Notes: generated by a model from the sequence alone, not told the origin. 64,000 nt of DNA from Kosakonia quasisacchari (GCF_004331415.1 NZ_SJOP01000017.1:43130-107129); one strand, 5' to 3'. Positions 18,525 through 27,332 are shown, numbered from the stretch's first letter. A program made the numbers and translations.

Positions 18525-18575
18525 TCTGTCAGCTTATTTTAGTACTCGTAATTAATAAACGATCGGAGTAAAGTT

Positions 18576-18631
18576 CACCGCCATAAAAAAGGCGGTGGCG
18601 GTCGTTTTTCATACGGAAGCTGCCACCTTTT
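18576..18631 (+). terminator. Two mutually exclusive hairpins after ycfH
   Basis: CACCGCC/GGCGGTG (18576-18597) is followed by CGGTCGTTTTT. GGTGGCGG (18594-18601) can instead pair with CTGCCACC (18620-18627), followed by TTTT. Either could end the ycfH transcript. The overlap of the stems resembles an attenuator but no leader gene is evident. Confidence 0.4.
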
Positions 18632-18670
18632 GTAAATCAGTGTGAGTTTCGCGACTGACGCTAGCTGAAA

Positions 18671-18686
18671 CGTGATAGCCGTCAAA
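18671..18686 (+). promoter_or_regulatory. CRP-binding site of ptsG
   Basis: CGTGA-TAGCCG-TCAAA, a near match to TGTGA-N6-TCACA. Its centre is 40.5 bases upstream of the expected ptsG start at about 18719, the position of an activating CRP site in E. coli ptsG. Confidence 0.65.
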
Positions 18687-18700
18687 CAAACTTTTACTGA

Positions 18701-18727
18701 TTTATTTTACTCTGTGTAATAAATAAA
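18701..18727 (+). promoter_or_regulatory. ptsG P1 promoter with Mlc-like palindrome
   Basis: TTTATTTTAC-TCTGT-GTAATAAATAAA is an AT-rich near-palindrome overlapping the presumed -10 (TTTACT, 18706-18711) and start. In E. coli this conserved segment is the Mlc operator at ptsG P1. Assignment follows that knowledge plus the visible symmetry. Confidence 0.6.
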
Positions 18728-18796
18728 GGGCGCTTAGATGCCCTTCCCACGGCGCGGTTCTCCCCCCTCGCCAATGCGTGAAAACGTAGAAAAAAG

Positions 18797-18817
18797 CACT
18801 AATACTCAGGAGCACTC
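18797..18817 (+). promoter_or_regulatory. SgrS small-RNA target in the ptsG leader
   Basis: CACTAATACTCAG (18797-18809) continues into the ribosome site CAGGAG. This is the segment that pairs with SgrS sRNA in E. coli, with one difference from perfect complementarity to the E. coli SgrS seed as I remember it. SgrS itself is not in this window. Confidence 0.65.
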
Positions 18818-18823
18818 TCAATT

Positions 18824-20257
18824 ATGTTTAAGAATGCATTTGCTAACCTGCAGAAGGTCGGTAAATCGCTGATGCTGCCAGTATCCGTACTGCCTATCGC
18901 AGGTATCCTGCTGGGCGTCGGTTCTGCAAACTTCAGCTGGCTGCCAGAAGTGGTTTCCCACGTTATGGCCGAAGCGGGCGGTTCCGTTTTTGCTAACATG
19001 CCGTTGATCTTCGCTATCGGTGTTGCGCTTGGCTTCACCAATAACGACGGCGTTTCGGCTCTGGCCTCAGTTGTTGCCTACGGCATCATGGTGAAAACCA
19101 TGGCAGTGGTTGCGCCTCTGGTTCTGCATTTACCTGCTGAAGAAATTGCCGCAAAACACCTGGCTGATACCGGTGTGCTGGGCGGTATTATCTCCGGTGC
19201 GATTGCCGCGTATATGTTTAACCGCTTCTATCGCATCAAGCTGCCTGAGTATCTGGGCTTCTTCGCTGGTAAACGTTTTGTGCCGATCATCTCCGGTCTG
19301 ATAGCGATTTTCACCGGCGTGATCCTCTCCTTTATTTGGCCGCCGATCGGTACTGCGATTCAGACCTTCTCCCAGTGGGCCGCTTATCAGAACCCGGTTG
19401 TGGCGTTCGGTATCTACGGCTTCATTGAACGTTGCCTGGTGCCGTTTGGTCTGCACCATATCTGGAACGTACCTTTCCAGATGCAGATTGGTGAGTTCAC
19501 CAACGCGGCAGGCCAGGTGTTCCATGGCGATATCCCGCGTTATATGGCGGGTGACCCGACTGCGGGTAAACTGTCTGGCGGCTTCCTGTTTAAAATGTAC
19601 GGTCTGCCGGCTGCTGCTATCGCTATCTGGCACTCTGCCAAACCGGAAAACCGCGCCAAAGTGGGCGGTATCATGATCTCCGCAGCGCTGACCTCGTTCC
19701 TGACCGGTATCACCGAGCCGATCGAGTTCTCCTTCATGTTCGTTGCGCCGATCCTGTACGTTATCCACGCGATTCTGGCAGGCCTGGCATTCCCGATCTG
19801 TATCCTGCTGGGTATGCGTGACGGTACGTCGTTCTCTCACGGTCTGATTGACTTCATCGTGCTGAGCGGTAACAGCAGCAAACTGTGGCTATTCCCGATT
19901 GTCGGTGCGGGTTATGCGGTGGTCTACTACACCATCTTCCGCGTGCTGATCAAAGCGCTGGATCTGAAAACCCCGGGTCGTGAAGACACCACTGAAGAGA
20001 GCAAAGCTGGTGTTACCAGTGAAATGGCTCCGGCTCTGGTTACTGCGTTCGGCGGTAAAGAGAACATCACCAACCTGGATGCGTGCATCACGCGTCTGCG
20101 TGTCAGCGTGGCTGACGTAGCGAAAGTGGATCAGGCTGGCCTGAAGAAACTGGGTGCTGCGGGTGTGGTTGTTGCTGGCTCCGGTGTGCAGGCAATTTTC
20201 GGTACGAAGTCCGATAACCTGAAAACCGAAATGGATGAGTACATCCGTAGCAACTAA
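18824..20257 (+). CDS. ptsG: PTS glucose-specific EIICB component
   Basis: 477 residues, as in E. coli. The IIC domain (about 1-385) has multiple membrane helices and the conserved GITEPIEFSFMF motif; a linker leads to the IIB domain with phosphorylated Cys421 in NLDACITRLRVSV. It imports and phosphorylates glucose, receiving phosphate from EIIA-Glc. CAGGAG ribosome site overlaps the SgrS pairing region. Transcribed alone. Confidence 0.98.
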   Translation: MFKNAFANLQKVGKSLMLPVSVLPIAGILLGVGSANFSWLPEVVSHVMAEAGGSVFANMPLIFAIGVALGFTNNDGVSALASVVAYGIMVKTMAVVAPLVLHLPAEEIAAKHLADTGVLGGIISGAIAAYMFNRFYRIKLPEYLGFFAGKRFVPIISGLIAIFTGVILSFIWPPIGTAIQTFSQWAAYQNPVVAFGIYGFIERCLVPFGLHHIWNVPFQMQIGEFTNAAGQVFHGDIPRYMAGDPTAGKLSGGFLFKMYGLPAAAIAIWHSAKPENRAKVGGIMISAALTSFLTGITEPIEFSFMFVAPILYVIHAILAGLAFPICILLGMRDGTSFSHGLIDFIVLSGNSSKLWLFPIVGAGYAVVYYTIFRVLIKALDLKTPGREDTTEESKAGVTSEMAPALVTAFGGKENITNLDACITRLRVSVADVAKVDQAGLKKLGAAGVVVAGSGVQAIFGTKSDNLKTEMDEYIRSN

Positions 20258-20278
20258 GCCATAGTCTGGGGAGACTGA

Positions 20279-20303
20279 GGGAGCCTGATGGCTCCCTTTT
20301 TTA
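20279..20303 (+). terminator. ptsG terminator
   Basis: GGGAGCC-TGAT-GGCTCCC followed by TTTTTT. Confidence 0.9.
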
Positions 20304-20750
20304 TTGCCCACTTAAAACCACGTTCTGTGGATCGGGTCAGCAACAGGTTTTGCCTCCGGAATTAAATTTCACGGGACAGGCAGAAGCTTCTTTTTCAGAA
20401 TTTCGGTCTGCCCTTCCAGGCGCCATCAGTGTTGCCTTTGATAACGGCGAATTTTCACTGTTCTGAAAGAACAGAGGAAGAACGTCAAACACCACCACCA
20501 CCAACAGATCGTGTGCCATTAACCGGCCTGCCCCGGCAAACTCGCTGTTTTGTCACAGAAGCGTTCCACAAACTCACGCCCGATTTAGCGATAAACGCCT
20601 GAAGGTAAGCAAACCGTAAGCGTCTGCCATAAGAGCTTCGCTGGTGCTGACTGAGGTGTTGGAAACTGAGCTGTTGCATGCAATGGCGGTTTGAAAGGGA
20701 TTTCCAGGATATCGCCACACAGGTTTTGGAAAACATAATCTGTAAAGCAT
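20304..20750. other. ptsG-fhuE spacer without a convincing gene; possible gene remnants
   Basis: About 450 bases. On the + strand a 43-codon open stretch ending at 20466 reads LPPELNFTGQAEASFSEF and on to FDNGEFSLF, protein-like but without a start. On the minus strand a 60-codon frame (20337-20519) covers the same DNA. Neither has a ribosome site or a known match. Decayed gene material is likely; no RNA gene is seen. Confidence 0.35.
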
Positions 20751-20751
20751 A

Positions 20752-20782
20752 AAAAAGCCCGCCAGTAAGATGGCGGGCTTTT
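20752..20782. terminator. fhuE terminator (bidirectional)
   Basis: GCCCGCC/GGCGGGC stem with an 8-base loop; AAAAAA on the left gives a T6 tail for the minus strand fhuE, and TTTTC on the right serves the + strand. Confidence 0.85.
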
Positions 20783-20802
20783 CTGGCGCTCGGCTTTAAC
20801 CC

Positions 20803-23016
20803 CTAGAAGCTGTAGCTGGCGCTCACGGAGACGTTACGCGGCGCACCGTACACACCGTAAGTGCCCAGATAGTCGTAATACTCTTTATCGAACACATTGT
20901 TCAGGTTGGCCTGGATGGCGAAGTTTTTGGTTGCCTGGTAGCGAGTGAAGAGATCAACCACGGTATAACCGCTCTGTGTAATGCGCATGTCACTGCTCGG
21001 GCCTTTGATCTCCTGCCAGGTTTTATTCTGCCAGCGCGCACCACCACCAATGGAGAGTTCCGGTAACATCGGCAATTGATAACGTGTGAACAATTTCATC
21101 GTGGTCCGCGCTTGTTCTGGGTTAACGGCCACACCGTCGCCATCTTCAGCCATAAAACGACTGGCACCAAAGGTGAGCTGTAAGTTGTCAGTGAGGGCAC
21201 CATTCAACTCAAACTCAATGCCTTTGCTTACGGTGCCATTGACGGATTTATATGCTGTCTGGCCGCCGGAATTCGGAATGTACTCGCCTGTCGATACCGC
21301 AACGTGATCCTGCTCGGTACGGAACACCGCCAGGGTCGCCGTCAGACGAGTGTTGTACCAGTCACCCTTGATCCCGGCTTCGTAGCTTTTACCGGTGGTA
21401 GGTTCAAGAAATTCACTGTTGATATCACGCTGGCTGGACGGTTCGAAAATAGAGGTGTAGCTGCCGTACACCGACCAGGTGTCATCAATGTCATAAATCA
21501 GGCCAGCGTAGGGCGTAACGTCATCGGACTTGCTGTTACGGATTTCATCCGGCTTACGTTCCAGATTATATTTTGCGGTCCATTCGGTATAACGCGCGCC
21601 GAGGATCAGGTGCAGCGGATCGGCTAAAGAGATACGGGTTGCCGCATACAGTGATTTCTGGCGGATCACATCGCGCTGGTAGAGCGCCCAGTCAGACCAG
21701 CTCGGGTCGGCCAGCGTGTTACCGTTATATTTATGAATGTTGCCGACATCCATCAGGCCGGAATTGTCATTAACCGGATATGCGTTGTCATAATTGTTGC
21801 GCTGGCGGCTGTAGCTACCGCCGAACATTACTTCGTGCTGGCGACCAAACAAATCGTACCCACCGCGCACAAACGCATCAATGGAGTCTTGTTTGCGCTC
21901 GCCACGGTTCCAGCCGCCCCATGCGCCTTGCCACTGCGAGGCATCATACAGACCGGTGGTTTTATCCGGGTAACCGTCGATATACATCAGCTTGCTGTCG
22001 AAGTTTGTTTCCGCATGCATGGCGTTAACTTTCGCCTCCCAGCCGTTGTCAAAACGTTGAGTCAGGTTGGCGAAAATTTTTGAAGAATCGACATTAGAGT
22101 AAGCCCAGTCAGCCGCCGTATTGAAACCACGGCGGAAATGCGTGCGGCTGCCGTCACTATACAGCGATGGGAAGCCGCCCCAGGTCGGACTGTCTTCTTC
22201 GCTTTCCTGATAGTCGTAACCGAGAGAAAGGGTGGTGGAGTCGGTGATATCCGCATCCACTACGCCCGTAATAAATTTTTTGCGGTAGTGGTTACGTTCA
22301 ACCCATGAATCTTTATCCTGGTAACCCGTGATGACCCGGCCGCGCACGTTGCCGGATTCGGTCAGCGGTGCTTGCAGATCCAGGACATAGCGCTGGTTGT
22401 CCCAACTGCCATAAGTCGCGGTAGCCGTTCCTTTGAACTCTTTGCTGTCGGCATGTTTACGTACCATATTGACGTAAGCTGAGGGATTACCTGCCCCACT
22501 CATCAGACCGGCCGCGCCACGCACCACTTCAATCTTATCGTAAATGGCGGTGTCGCCTGCGGTATCACCAAAATTCCAGCGGTTATCAAGGAATGTTGGC
22601 ATATCTTCATAAGCAAAGTTACTGACGAAAAAGCCACGCGCGAAGAAGTTCGTGCGGTGAGTATCAATGCGCGATGCGCTGACGCCAATCGTATTATCCA
22701 GCACTTGTTCGATCGTATTTAACTGCTGATCCTGCATACGCTGCTGGCTGACCACACTTACTGATTGCGGGATGTCGCGCGGAACCAGTAACAGCTTGGT
22801 GCCTGTGGTGGTGGTTTTCACGCTGTAGTCTTGCGCCTGGCTGTCAGCGGTGCTCAATGCCGCACCATCAACCACAACCGTCTCTTCAGATACGGCGGCG
22901 GTATCTGTCGCAAACGCAACAGAGGGGACTAAAGCCATGGCAATGCAGGCGGCAAGCAGCGACGGTGTGGCGGCTAACGGACGCGCTTCGCCCCTGGCGT
23001 GATGAGTGAAAGACAT
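20803..23016 (-). CDS. fhuE: TonB-dependent siderophore receptor, FhuE-type
   Basis: 737 residues (E. coli FhuE 729). Signal peptide (cleavage after AFA, residue 36), TonB box ETVVVDG (45-51), plug domain (about 60-200, with DIPQSVSVVSQQRM and VVRGAAGLMSG), then a 22-strand barrel ending in a terminal aromatic (ASYSF). FhuE takes up ferric coprogen, rhodotorulic acid and ferrioxamine B with TonB-ExbBD. Position next to ptsG matches E. coli, but the plug loops and several barrel loops differ strongly, so ligand range may differ. A palindrome in the promoter suggests iron control by Fur. Convergent to ptsG. Confidence 0.88.
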   Translation of the reverse strand: MSFTHHARGEARPLAATPSLLAACIAMALVPSVAFATDTAAVSEETVVVDGAALSTADSQAQDYSVKTTTTGTKLLLVPRDIPQSVSVVSQQRMQDQQLNTIEQVLDNTIGVSASRIDTHRTNFFARGFFVSNFAYEDMPTFLDNRWNFGDTAGDTAIYDKIEVVRGAAGLMSGAGNPSAYVNMVRKHADSKEFKGTATATYGSWDNQRYVLDLQAPLTESGNVRGRVITGYQDKDSWVERNHYRKKFITGVVDADITDSTTLSLGYDYQESEEDSPTWGGFPSLYSDGSRTHFRRGFNTAADWAYSNVDSSKIFANLTQRFDNGWEAKVNAMHAETNFDSKLMYIDGYPDKTTGLYDASQWQGAWGGWNRGERKQDSIDAFVRGGYDLFGRQHEVMFGGSYSRQRNNYDNAYPVNDNSGLMDVGNIHKYNGNTLADPSWSDWALYQRDVIRQKSLYAATRISLADPLHLILGARYTEWTAKYNLERKPDEIRNSKSDDVTPYAGLIYDIDDTWSVYGSYTSIFEPSSQRDINSEFLEPTTGKSYEAGIKGDWYNTRLTATLAVFRTEQDHVAVSTGEYIPNSGGQTAYKSVNGTVSKGIEFELNGALTDNLQLTFGASRFMAEDGDGVAVNPEQARTTMKLFTRYQLPMLPELSIGGGARWQNKTWQEIKGPSSDMRITQSGYTVVDLFTRYQATKNFAIQANLNNVFDKEYYDYLGTYGVYGAPRNVSVSASYSF

Positions 23017-23119
23017 GAATAAACCCTTAATGGTGCGTTAGAGGGAAAGCCTTGCCGCGATACGTTGTCGCGTCAGGCGGGTTTTGTAATTCGTCTGGTA
23101 ATAATTTTTATGAAAACGC

Positions 23120-23155
23120 GAATGCGAAATATACGCATTCATTGAATGAATGTAA
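23120..23155 (-). promoter_or_regulatory. fhuE promoter with overlapping palindromic operator
   Basis: Minus strand: TTACAT (complement 23150-23155), 16-base spacer, TATATT (complement 23128-23133). The spacer and -10 are covered by two palindromes: GAATGCG-N7-CGCATTC (23120-23140) and CATTCATT-G-AATGAATG (23136-23152). Fur is the expected regulator, but the match to the Fur consensus is imperfect. Confidence 0.5.
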
Positions 23156-23354
23156 ACGGATGTAATATTGATTATTGAAATGCCATTTCACCGCCATGCG
23201 GCTTAAACGCGAGCGGTTTGCACGCCAGGAAAGCCGGAAAGGTGAAAGAAAAACAGCGTTTTGGTTGAAACAACAAGAGAATCTCGATCATACTCTAGGG
23301 CACGTAATTGACGACGGCTGCGGGCTGGCTCCGCGTACATAAAAGGAAAACGTC

Positions 23355-23714
23355 ATGGCCGAAGAAACCATTTTCAGTAAAATCATTCGCCGCGAAATTC
23401 CCTCGGATATTGTTTACCAGGACGAACTGGTTACCGCTTTTCGCGACATCTCTCCGCAGGCTCCAACACATGTCCTGATTGTGCCAAACATCCTGATTCC
23501 AACCGTGAACGACGTGACCGAAGCGCACGAGCAGGCGCTGGGTCGCATGGTGACTGTTGCGGCGAAAATCGCCCGTGATGAGGGGATTGCTGAAGACGGT
23601 TACCGTTTGATCATGAACTGTAATCGTCATGGCGGGCAGGAGGTTTATCATATTCATATGCACCTGCTCGGCGGGCGCGCACTGGGGCCGATGCTGGCTC
23701 ATAAAGGTCTTTGA
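23355..23714 (+). CDS. hinT: Purine nucleoside phosphoramidase HinT (HIT family)
   Basis: 119 residues, full length. Hydrolyses adenosine 5'-phosphoramidates and lysyl-AMP. The histidine triad motif HIHMHLLGG lies near the C-terminus (GGQEVYHIHMHLLGG). AAAAGGAAAACGTC precedes the ATG. First of the hinT-ycfL-lpoB-thiK-nagZ-ycfP run. Confidence 0.97.
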   Translation: MAEETIFSKIIRREIPSDIVYQDELVTAFRDISPQAPTHVLIVPNILIPTVNDVTEAHEQALGRMVTVAAKIARDEGIAEDGYRLIMNCNRHGGQEVYHIHMHLLGGRALGPMLAHKGL

Positions 23715-23715
23715 T

Positions 23716-24090
23716 ATGACGAACGGGCGTGTCGCATTATGGCTGACAGCGCTAATGCTGGCGGGGTGCAGTTCACGTCCAACGATCCCGGTCGCCGACG
23801 ACCAGACGTTAGTGATGGAATCGAGCATTCTGGCGTCCGGGATTATTGCGCAGCCGCCGACGTTAAGTACGCAGGAACTCCAGCCTTCCGCGTTTTCACA
23901 GTTGTTTAATGAAAGACAGCAGCCCGTTACCGTGCATTATCGTTTTTTCTGGTATGACGCCAGAGGTCTGGAAATGCACCCGCTGGAAGCGCCGCGAACC
24001 GTCACGATTCCGGGGAATTCGGGCGTGACGCTGTATGGCAGCGCCAACTATTTGGGTGCGCACAGCGTCAGACTTTATCTTTACCTGTAA
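23716..24090 (+). CDS. ycfL: YcfL-family lipoprotein
   Basis: 124 residues from ATG 23716 (2 bases after hinT). Lipobox LMLAGCSS makes it a lipoprotein. Matches the length and N-terminus of E. coli YcfL, whose function is unknown. Position directly before lpoB suggests an envelope role. A longer in-frame start inside hinT is rejected. Confidence 0.88.
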   Translation: MTNGRVALWLTALMLAGCSSRPTIPVADDQTLVMESSILASGIIAQPPTLSTQELQPSAFSQLFNERQQPVTVHYRFFWYDARGLEMHPLEAPRTVTIPGNSGVTLYGSANYLGAHSVRLYLYL

Positions 24091-24100
24091 GGGGTGACTC

Positions 24101-24760
24101 TTGATTAAAACTATTGGACGCTACGCGCTACTGACAACCCTGGCCGTGCTGCTTGCGGGCTGTATTAGCGATCAGCAACCCGCACCGGTTGATCAGGCGG
24201 GTGGGGCAGGCGCACCGCAGCAACCCACGCCGGTGCAGCCGCAACAACCGGTACCGTCGGTGCCTTCTGTCCCGACGCTCCCGCAGCAGCAACCGGGCCC
24301 GATTGAGCACCAGGATCAGACGGGACAACCCGCGCCGCGTGAACGTCATTTTGACTGGAACAGTGCCGTTCAGCCGATGGTTGGCAAAATGCTGCAGGCC
24401 AGCGGCGCTAACGCAGGAAGTGTGCTGTTAGTGGACAGCGTAAATAATCGAACCAACGGTTCCATCAACACGGCTGAACCGACGGGTGTCGTGCGCAACG
24501 CGTTAGCCAATAACGGTAAGTTTACGCTTGTTACCGAGCAGCAACTGGCGGTAGCGAAGCAGCAACTGGGGCTTTCTCCACAAGACAGCCTCGGTACGCG
24601 CAGTAAAGCCATCGGTATTGCCCGTAACGTCGGGGCGCAGTATGTGCTCTACTCCAACGCGACCGGGAATGTCAACGCACCGGCGCTGCAAATGCAATTA
24701 ATGCTGGTACAAACCGGCGAAATTATCTGGTCGGGTAAAGGTGCGGTTCAGCAACAATAA
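24101..24760 (+). CDS. lpoB: Penicillin-binding protein activator LpoB
   Basis: 219 residues (E. coli 213) with TTG start preceded by AGGGGTGA. Lipobox VLLAGC, a Pro/Gln-rich flexible linker (about 25-75), then the globular domain with LLVDSVNNRTNGS and LGLSPQDSLGTRSKAIG. Outer-membrane lipoprotein that reaches through the peptidoglycan to activate PBP1b. The 3' end overlaps the thiK start by 20 bases. Confidence 0.95.
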   Translation: MIKTIGRYALLTTLAVLLAGCISDQQPAPVDQAGGAGAPQQPTPVQPQQPVPSVPSVPTLPQQQPGPIEHQDQTGQPAPRERHFDWNSAVQPMVGKMLQASGANAGSVLLVDSVNNRTNGSINTAEPTGVVRNALANNGKFTLVTEQQLAVAKQQLGLSPQDSLGTRSKAIGIARNVGAQYVLYSNATGNVNAPALQMQLMLVQTGEIIWSGKGAVQQQ

Positions 24761-25556
24761 ACAGACGCGTGACGAGGTGTTGTCACGCTATTTTCCGACC
24801 TATACTCCCGTCGCCAGACAGAATAGCGGGCTCAGCGGCGGGAGTTGTCTTATTAGCGATGGGCGGCATACGCTGGTGCTGCGAAAAAGGCACAGTGCGA
24901 CATCATCGCCTTTTCTGCGCCAGTATCGCTTACTCCGTCGTTTGCCAGCGTCTATTACGCCACGTCCGCGCTTATTTACCGGCGAGTGGATGGCCGTCGA
25001 TTATCTACCCGGTGAGGTCTGCGCCGAGCTGCCGCAGGCGGGGGAACTGGTGCCGTTACTGTATGATTTACACCGACAGTCTCTATTTGGCTGGCGGATA
25101 ACATTATTGCCGCTGCTTGAAGGTTATTGGCAGCAGAGTGCACGCTCGCGGCGTACGCCATTCTGGCTGCGGCAGTTAAAACAGCTGCGTCAGCAAAAAG
25201 AGCCTGTGCCGCTACGACTGGCTCCGTTACATATGGATGTCCACGCTGGAAACCTGGTGCAGAGTGATTCGGGTTTGCGTCTGATCGACTGGGAATACGC
25301 AGGCGACGGCGATATCGCGCTGGAATTGTCAGCAGTATGGACGCAAAACGAAGCGCAACGGCAGGAACTGGTGAATCGCTATGCGCAACAGTCTGCCATC
25401 AATCCCGCTCAACTGTGGCGCCAGGTCAGGCGCTGGCGTCCGTGGGTATTGATGCTAATGGCTGGCTGGTATGAGTGCCGCTGGCAGCAAACGGGCGATC
25501 AACAATTTATTACGCTGGCGAATGAAACATGGTGTCAGTTAGTGACAAAAGAATAA
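24741..25556 (+). CDS. thiK: Thiamine kinase
   Basis: 271 residues (E. coli 274). Aminoglycoside-phosphotransferase-like fold; kinase motifs LHMDVHAGNLV (catalytic Asp) and LIDWEYAGDGD (metal-binding Asp). Phosphorylates thiamine in salvage. GTG start at 24741 lies inside lpoB. The 3' end overlaps upstream extensions of nagZ but not its true start. Confidence 0.93.
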   Translation: MRFSNNKQTRDEVLSRYFPTYTPVARQNSGLSGGSCLISDGRHTLVLRKRHSATSSPFLRQYRLLRRLPASITPRPRLFTGEWMAVDYLPGEVCAELPQAGELVPLLYDLHRQSLFGWRITLLPLLEGYWQQSARSRRTPFWLRQLKQLRQQKEPVPLRLAPLHMDVHAGNLVQSDSGLRLIDWEYAGDGDIALELSAVWTQNEAQRQELVNRYAQQSAINPAQLWRQVRRWRPWVLMLMAGWYECRWQQTGDQQFITLANETWCQLVTKE

Positions 25557-25567
25557 GAGAGGAAAAT

Positions 25568-26593
25568 GTGGGCCCAGTGATGTTGGATGTGGAAGGGTAC
25601 GAACTGGATGCGGAAGAACGCGAGATTCTGGCGCACCCGCTGGTTGGCGGCCTGATCCTCTTTACCCGTAATTATCACGATCCCGAACAATTACGTGAAC
25701 TGGTGCGCCAGATCCGCAGTGCTTCGCATCATCGTTTGGTGGTGGCGGTCGATCAGGAGGGCGGGCGCGTGCAGCGCTTTCGCGATGGCTTTACCCGCTT
25801 GCCCGCCGCACAATCTTTTGCTGCTTTGCGTGGGCTGGAGGAAGGCGGTCGCCTGGCGCAGGAGGCGGGTTGGCTAATGGCCAGCGAAATGATCGCGATG
25901 GATATCGACATCAGTTTTGCCCCGGTGCTGGATGTTGGGCATATCAGCGCGGCGATTGGCGAGCGTTCGTATCATGAAGACCCGTCGAAAGCACTGGCTA
26001 TGGCAACGCGTTTTATCGACGGAATGCACAGCGCTGGGATGAAAACCACCGGTAAACATTTTCCCGGACACGGAGCGGTCACGGCCGATTCCCATAAAGA
26101 AACGCCACGCGACCCGCGACCACAAGGCGAGATCCGCGTACATGATATGACGATATTTCGCAGCCTCATTGAGCAAAACAAACTCGATGCGATTATGCCC
26201 GCGCACGTGATCTATACCGATGCGGATCCGCGTCCTGCCAGCGGTTCGCCGTATTGGCTGAAAACCGTATTACGCGGTGAATTGGGTTTTAACGGCGTTA
26301 TTTTTTCGGACGATTTATCAATGGAAGGCGCGGCGATTATGGGCAGTTACGCCGAACGTGGCCAGGCATCTCTGGACGCCGGTTGCGATATGATCCTGGT
26401 CTGTAATAATCGTAAAGGCGCAGTAAGCGTGTTAGATAACCTGTCGCCGATCAATGCACAACGTGTTACGCATTTGTATCATAAAGGTTCATATTCTCGT
26501 CAGGAGTTGATGAGTTCAGCGCGCTGGAAGGCTGCCCATAAAGAGCTGGAACAGTTGCATATGCGCTGGCAGGAGCACAAAGAAGCTCGTTAA
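25568..26593 (+). CDS. nagZ: Beta-N-acetylhexosaminidase NagZ
   Basis: 341 residues from GTG 25568 (VGPVMLDVEGYELDAEE), as in E. coli, with AGAGAGG upstream. GH3 enzyme that removes GlcNAc from anhydro-muropeptides in cytoplasmic peptidoglycan recycling and so influences AmpC induction. Seen: KHFPGHGAVTADSH (His/Asp acid-base dyad) and the nucleophile Asp in FSDDLSMEGA. The alternative start at 25529 would overlap thiK and add 13 non-conserved residues. Confidence 0.97.
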   Translation: MGPVMLDVEGYELDAEEREILAHPLVGGLILFTRNYHDPEQLRELVRQIRSASHHRLVVAVDQEGGRVQRFRDGFTRLPAAQSFAALRGLEEGGRLAQEAGWLMASEMIAMDIDISFAPVLDVGHISAAIGERSYHEDPSKALAMATRFIDGMHSAGMKTTGKHFPGHGAVTADSHKETPRDPRPQGEIRVHDMTIFRSLIEQNKLDAIMPAHVIYTDADPRPASGSPYWLKTVLRGELGFNGVIFSDDLSMEGAAIMGSYAERGQASLDAGCDMILVCNNRKGAVSVLDNLSPINAQRVTHLYHKGSYSRQELMSSARWKAAHKELEQLHMRWQEHKEAR

Positions 26594-26629
26594 TTCCTGC
26601 GGACGCGATGTCGAAGTGGTGAGGATACA

Positions 26630-27172
26630 ATGATTATCTATTTACATGGTTTTGACTCAAACAGCCCCGGCAACCATGAAAAAGTGTTGCAACTGCAATT
26701 TATTGATCCGGATGTGCGTCTGATCAGTTACAGCACGCGTCACCCGAAGCATGACATGCAGCATCTGCTGAAAGAAGTGGATAAAATGTTGCAGCTTAAT
26801 ATTGATGAGCGTCCGCTGATTTGCGGTGTTGGCCTTGGTGGTTACTGGGCCGAACGCATCGGTTTCTTGTGCGATATCCGTCAAGTGATCCTTAATCCTA
26901 ACCTGTTCCCTTATGAGAATATGGAAGGGAAAATTGACCGCCCGGAAGAGTATCAGGATATTGCAACCAAATGCGTTTCCAACTTTCGTGAGAAAAACCG
27001 CGATCGCTGCCTGGTGATCCTCTCGCGCCAGGATGAGGCACTGAATAGCCAGCGTTCAGCCGAGGAGTTGCACCACTACTACGAAATTGTCTGGGACGAA
27101 GAACAGTCTCATAAATTCAAGAACATCTCACCGCATCTCCAGCGTATTAAAGCCTTTAAAACCCTCGGTTAA
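26630..27172 (+). CDS. ycfP: YcfP, esterase-like alpha/beta fold protein
   Basis: 180 residues, E. coli length. UPF0227 family with an alpha/beta-hydrolase-like fold (YLHGFDSNS at the start, GVGLGGYWAERIG in place of a serine elbow). The nucleophile position reads GLGG rather than GxSxG, so catalysis is doubtful. Function unknown; found after nagZ in enterics. Confidence 0.92.
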   Translation: MIIYLHGFDSNSPGNHEKVLQLQFIDPDVRLISYSTRHPKHDMQHLLKEVDKMLQLNIDERPLICGVGLGGYWAERIGFLCDIRQVILNPNLFPYENMEGKIDRPEEYQDIATKCVSNFREKNRDRCLVILSRQDEALNSQRSAEELHHYYEIVWDEEQSHKFKNISPHLQRIKAFKTLG

Positions 27173-27181
27173 TCCCCCCTT

Positions 27182-27211
27182 CCGGCAGGTTATCTAACCT
27201 GCCGGTGTTAT
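27182..27211 (+). terminator. ycfP terminator
   Basis: CCGGCAGGTTA/TAACCTGCCGG inverted repeat followed by TGTTATTTTT. Confidence 0.85.
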
Positions 27212-27241
27212 TTTTATCTTTGCGTTTCGCCGGGCATTGTT

Positions 27242-27255
27242 TTGTCTATTGACTA
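27242..27255 (+). promoter_or_regulatory. Weak upstream FNR half-match before ndh
   Basis: TTGTC-TATT-GACTA, centred 42 bases upstream of the strong FNR site. E. coli ndh has two FNR sites about 44 bases apart, which favours this reading. Confidence 0.35.
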
Positions 27256-27283
27256 CACTTGCTCATCTTTTAAGCATCAAAAC

Positions 27284-27297
27284 TTGATGCACATCAA
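27284..27297 (+). promoter_or_regulatory. FNR site of ndh
   Basis: TTGAT-GCAC-ATCAA, an exact FNR consensus. It is centred about 50 bases upstream of the expected transcription start, as in E. coli where FNR represses ndh anaerobically. Confidence 0.85.
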
Positions 27298-27323
27298 TTT
27301 TGGTATGACCATTGAACCGTTCG

Positions 27324-27332
27324 TGTTATTCT
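27324..27332 (+). promoter_or_regulatory. Extended -10 of ndh
   Basis: TGTTATTCT, i.e. TGn followed by TATTCT, about 95 bases before the ndh start codon. Predicted start near 27340, consistent with the FNR spacing. Confidence 0.55.

Noticed and set aside
20487..20503. CACCACCACCACCA triplet run as a functional repeat or His-rich peptide
   Set aside because: Very short and in no credible coding frame.
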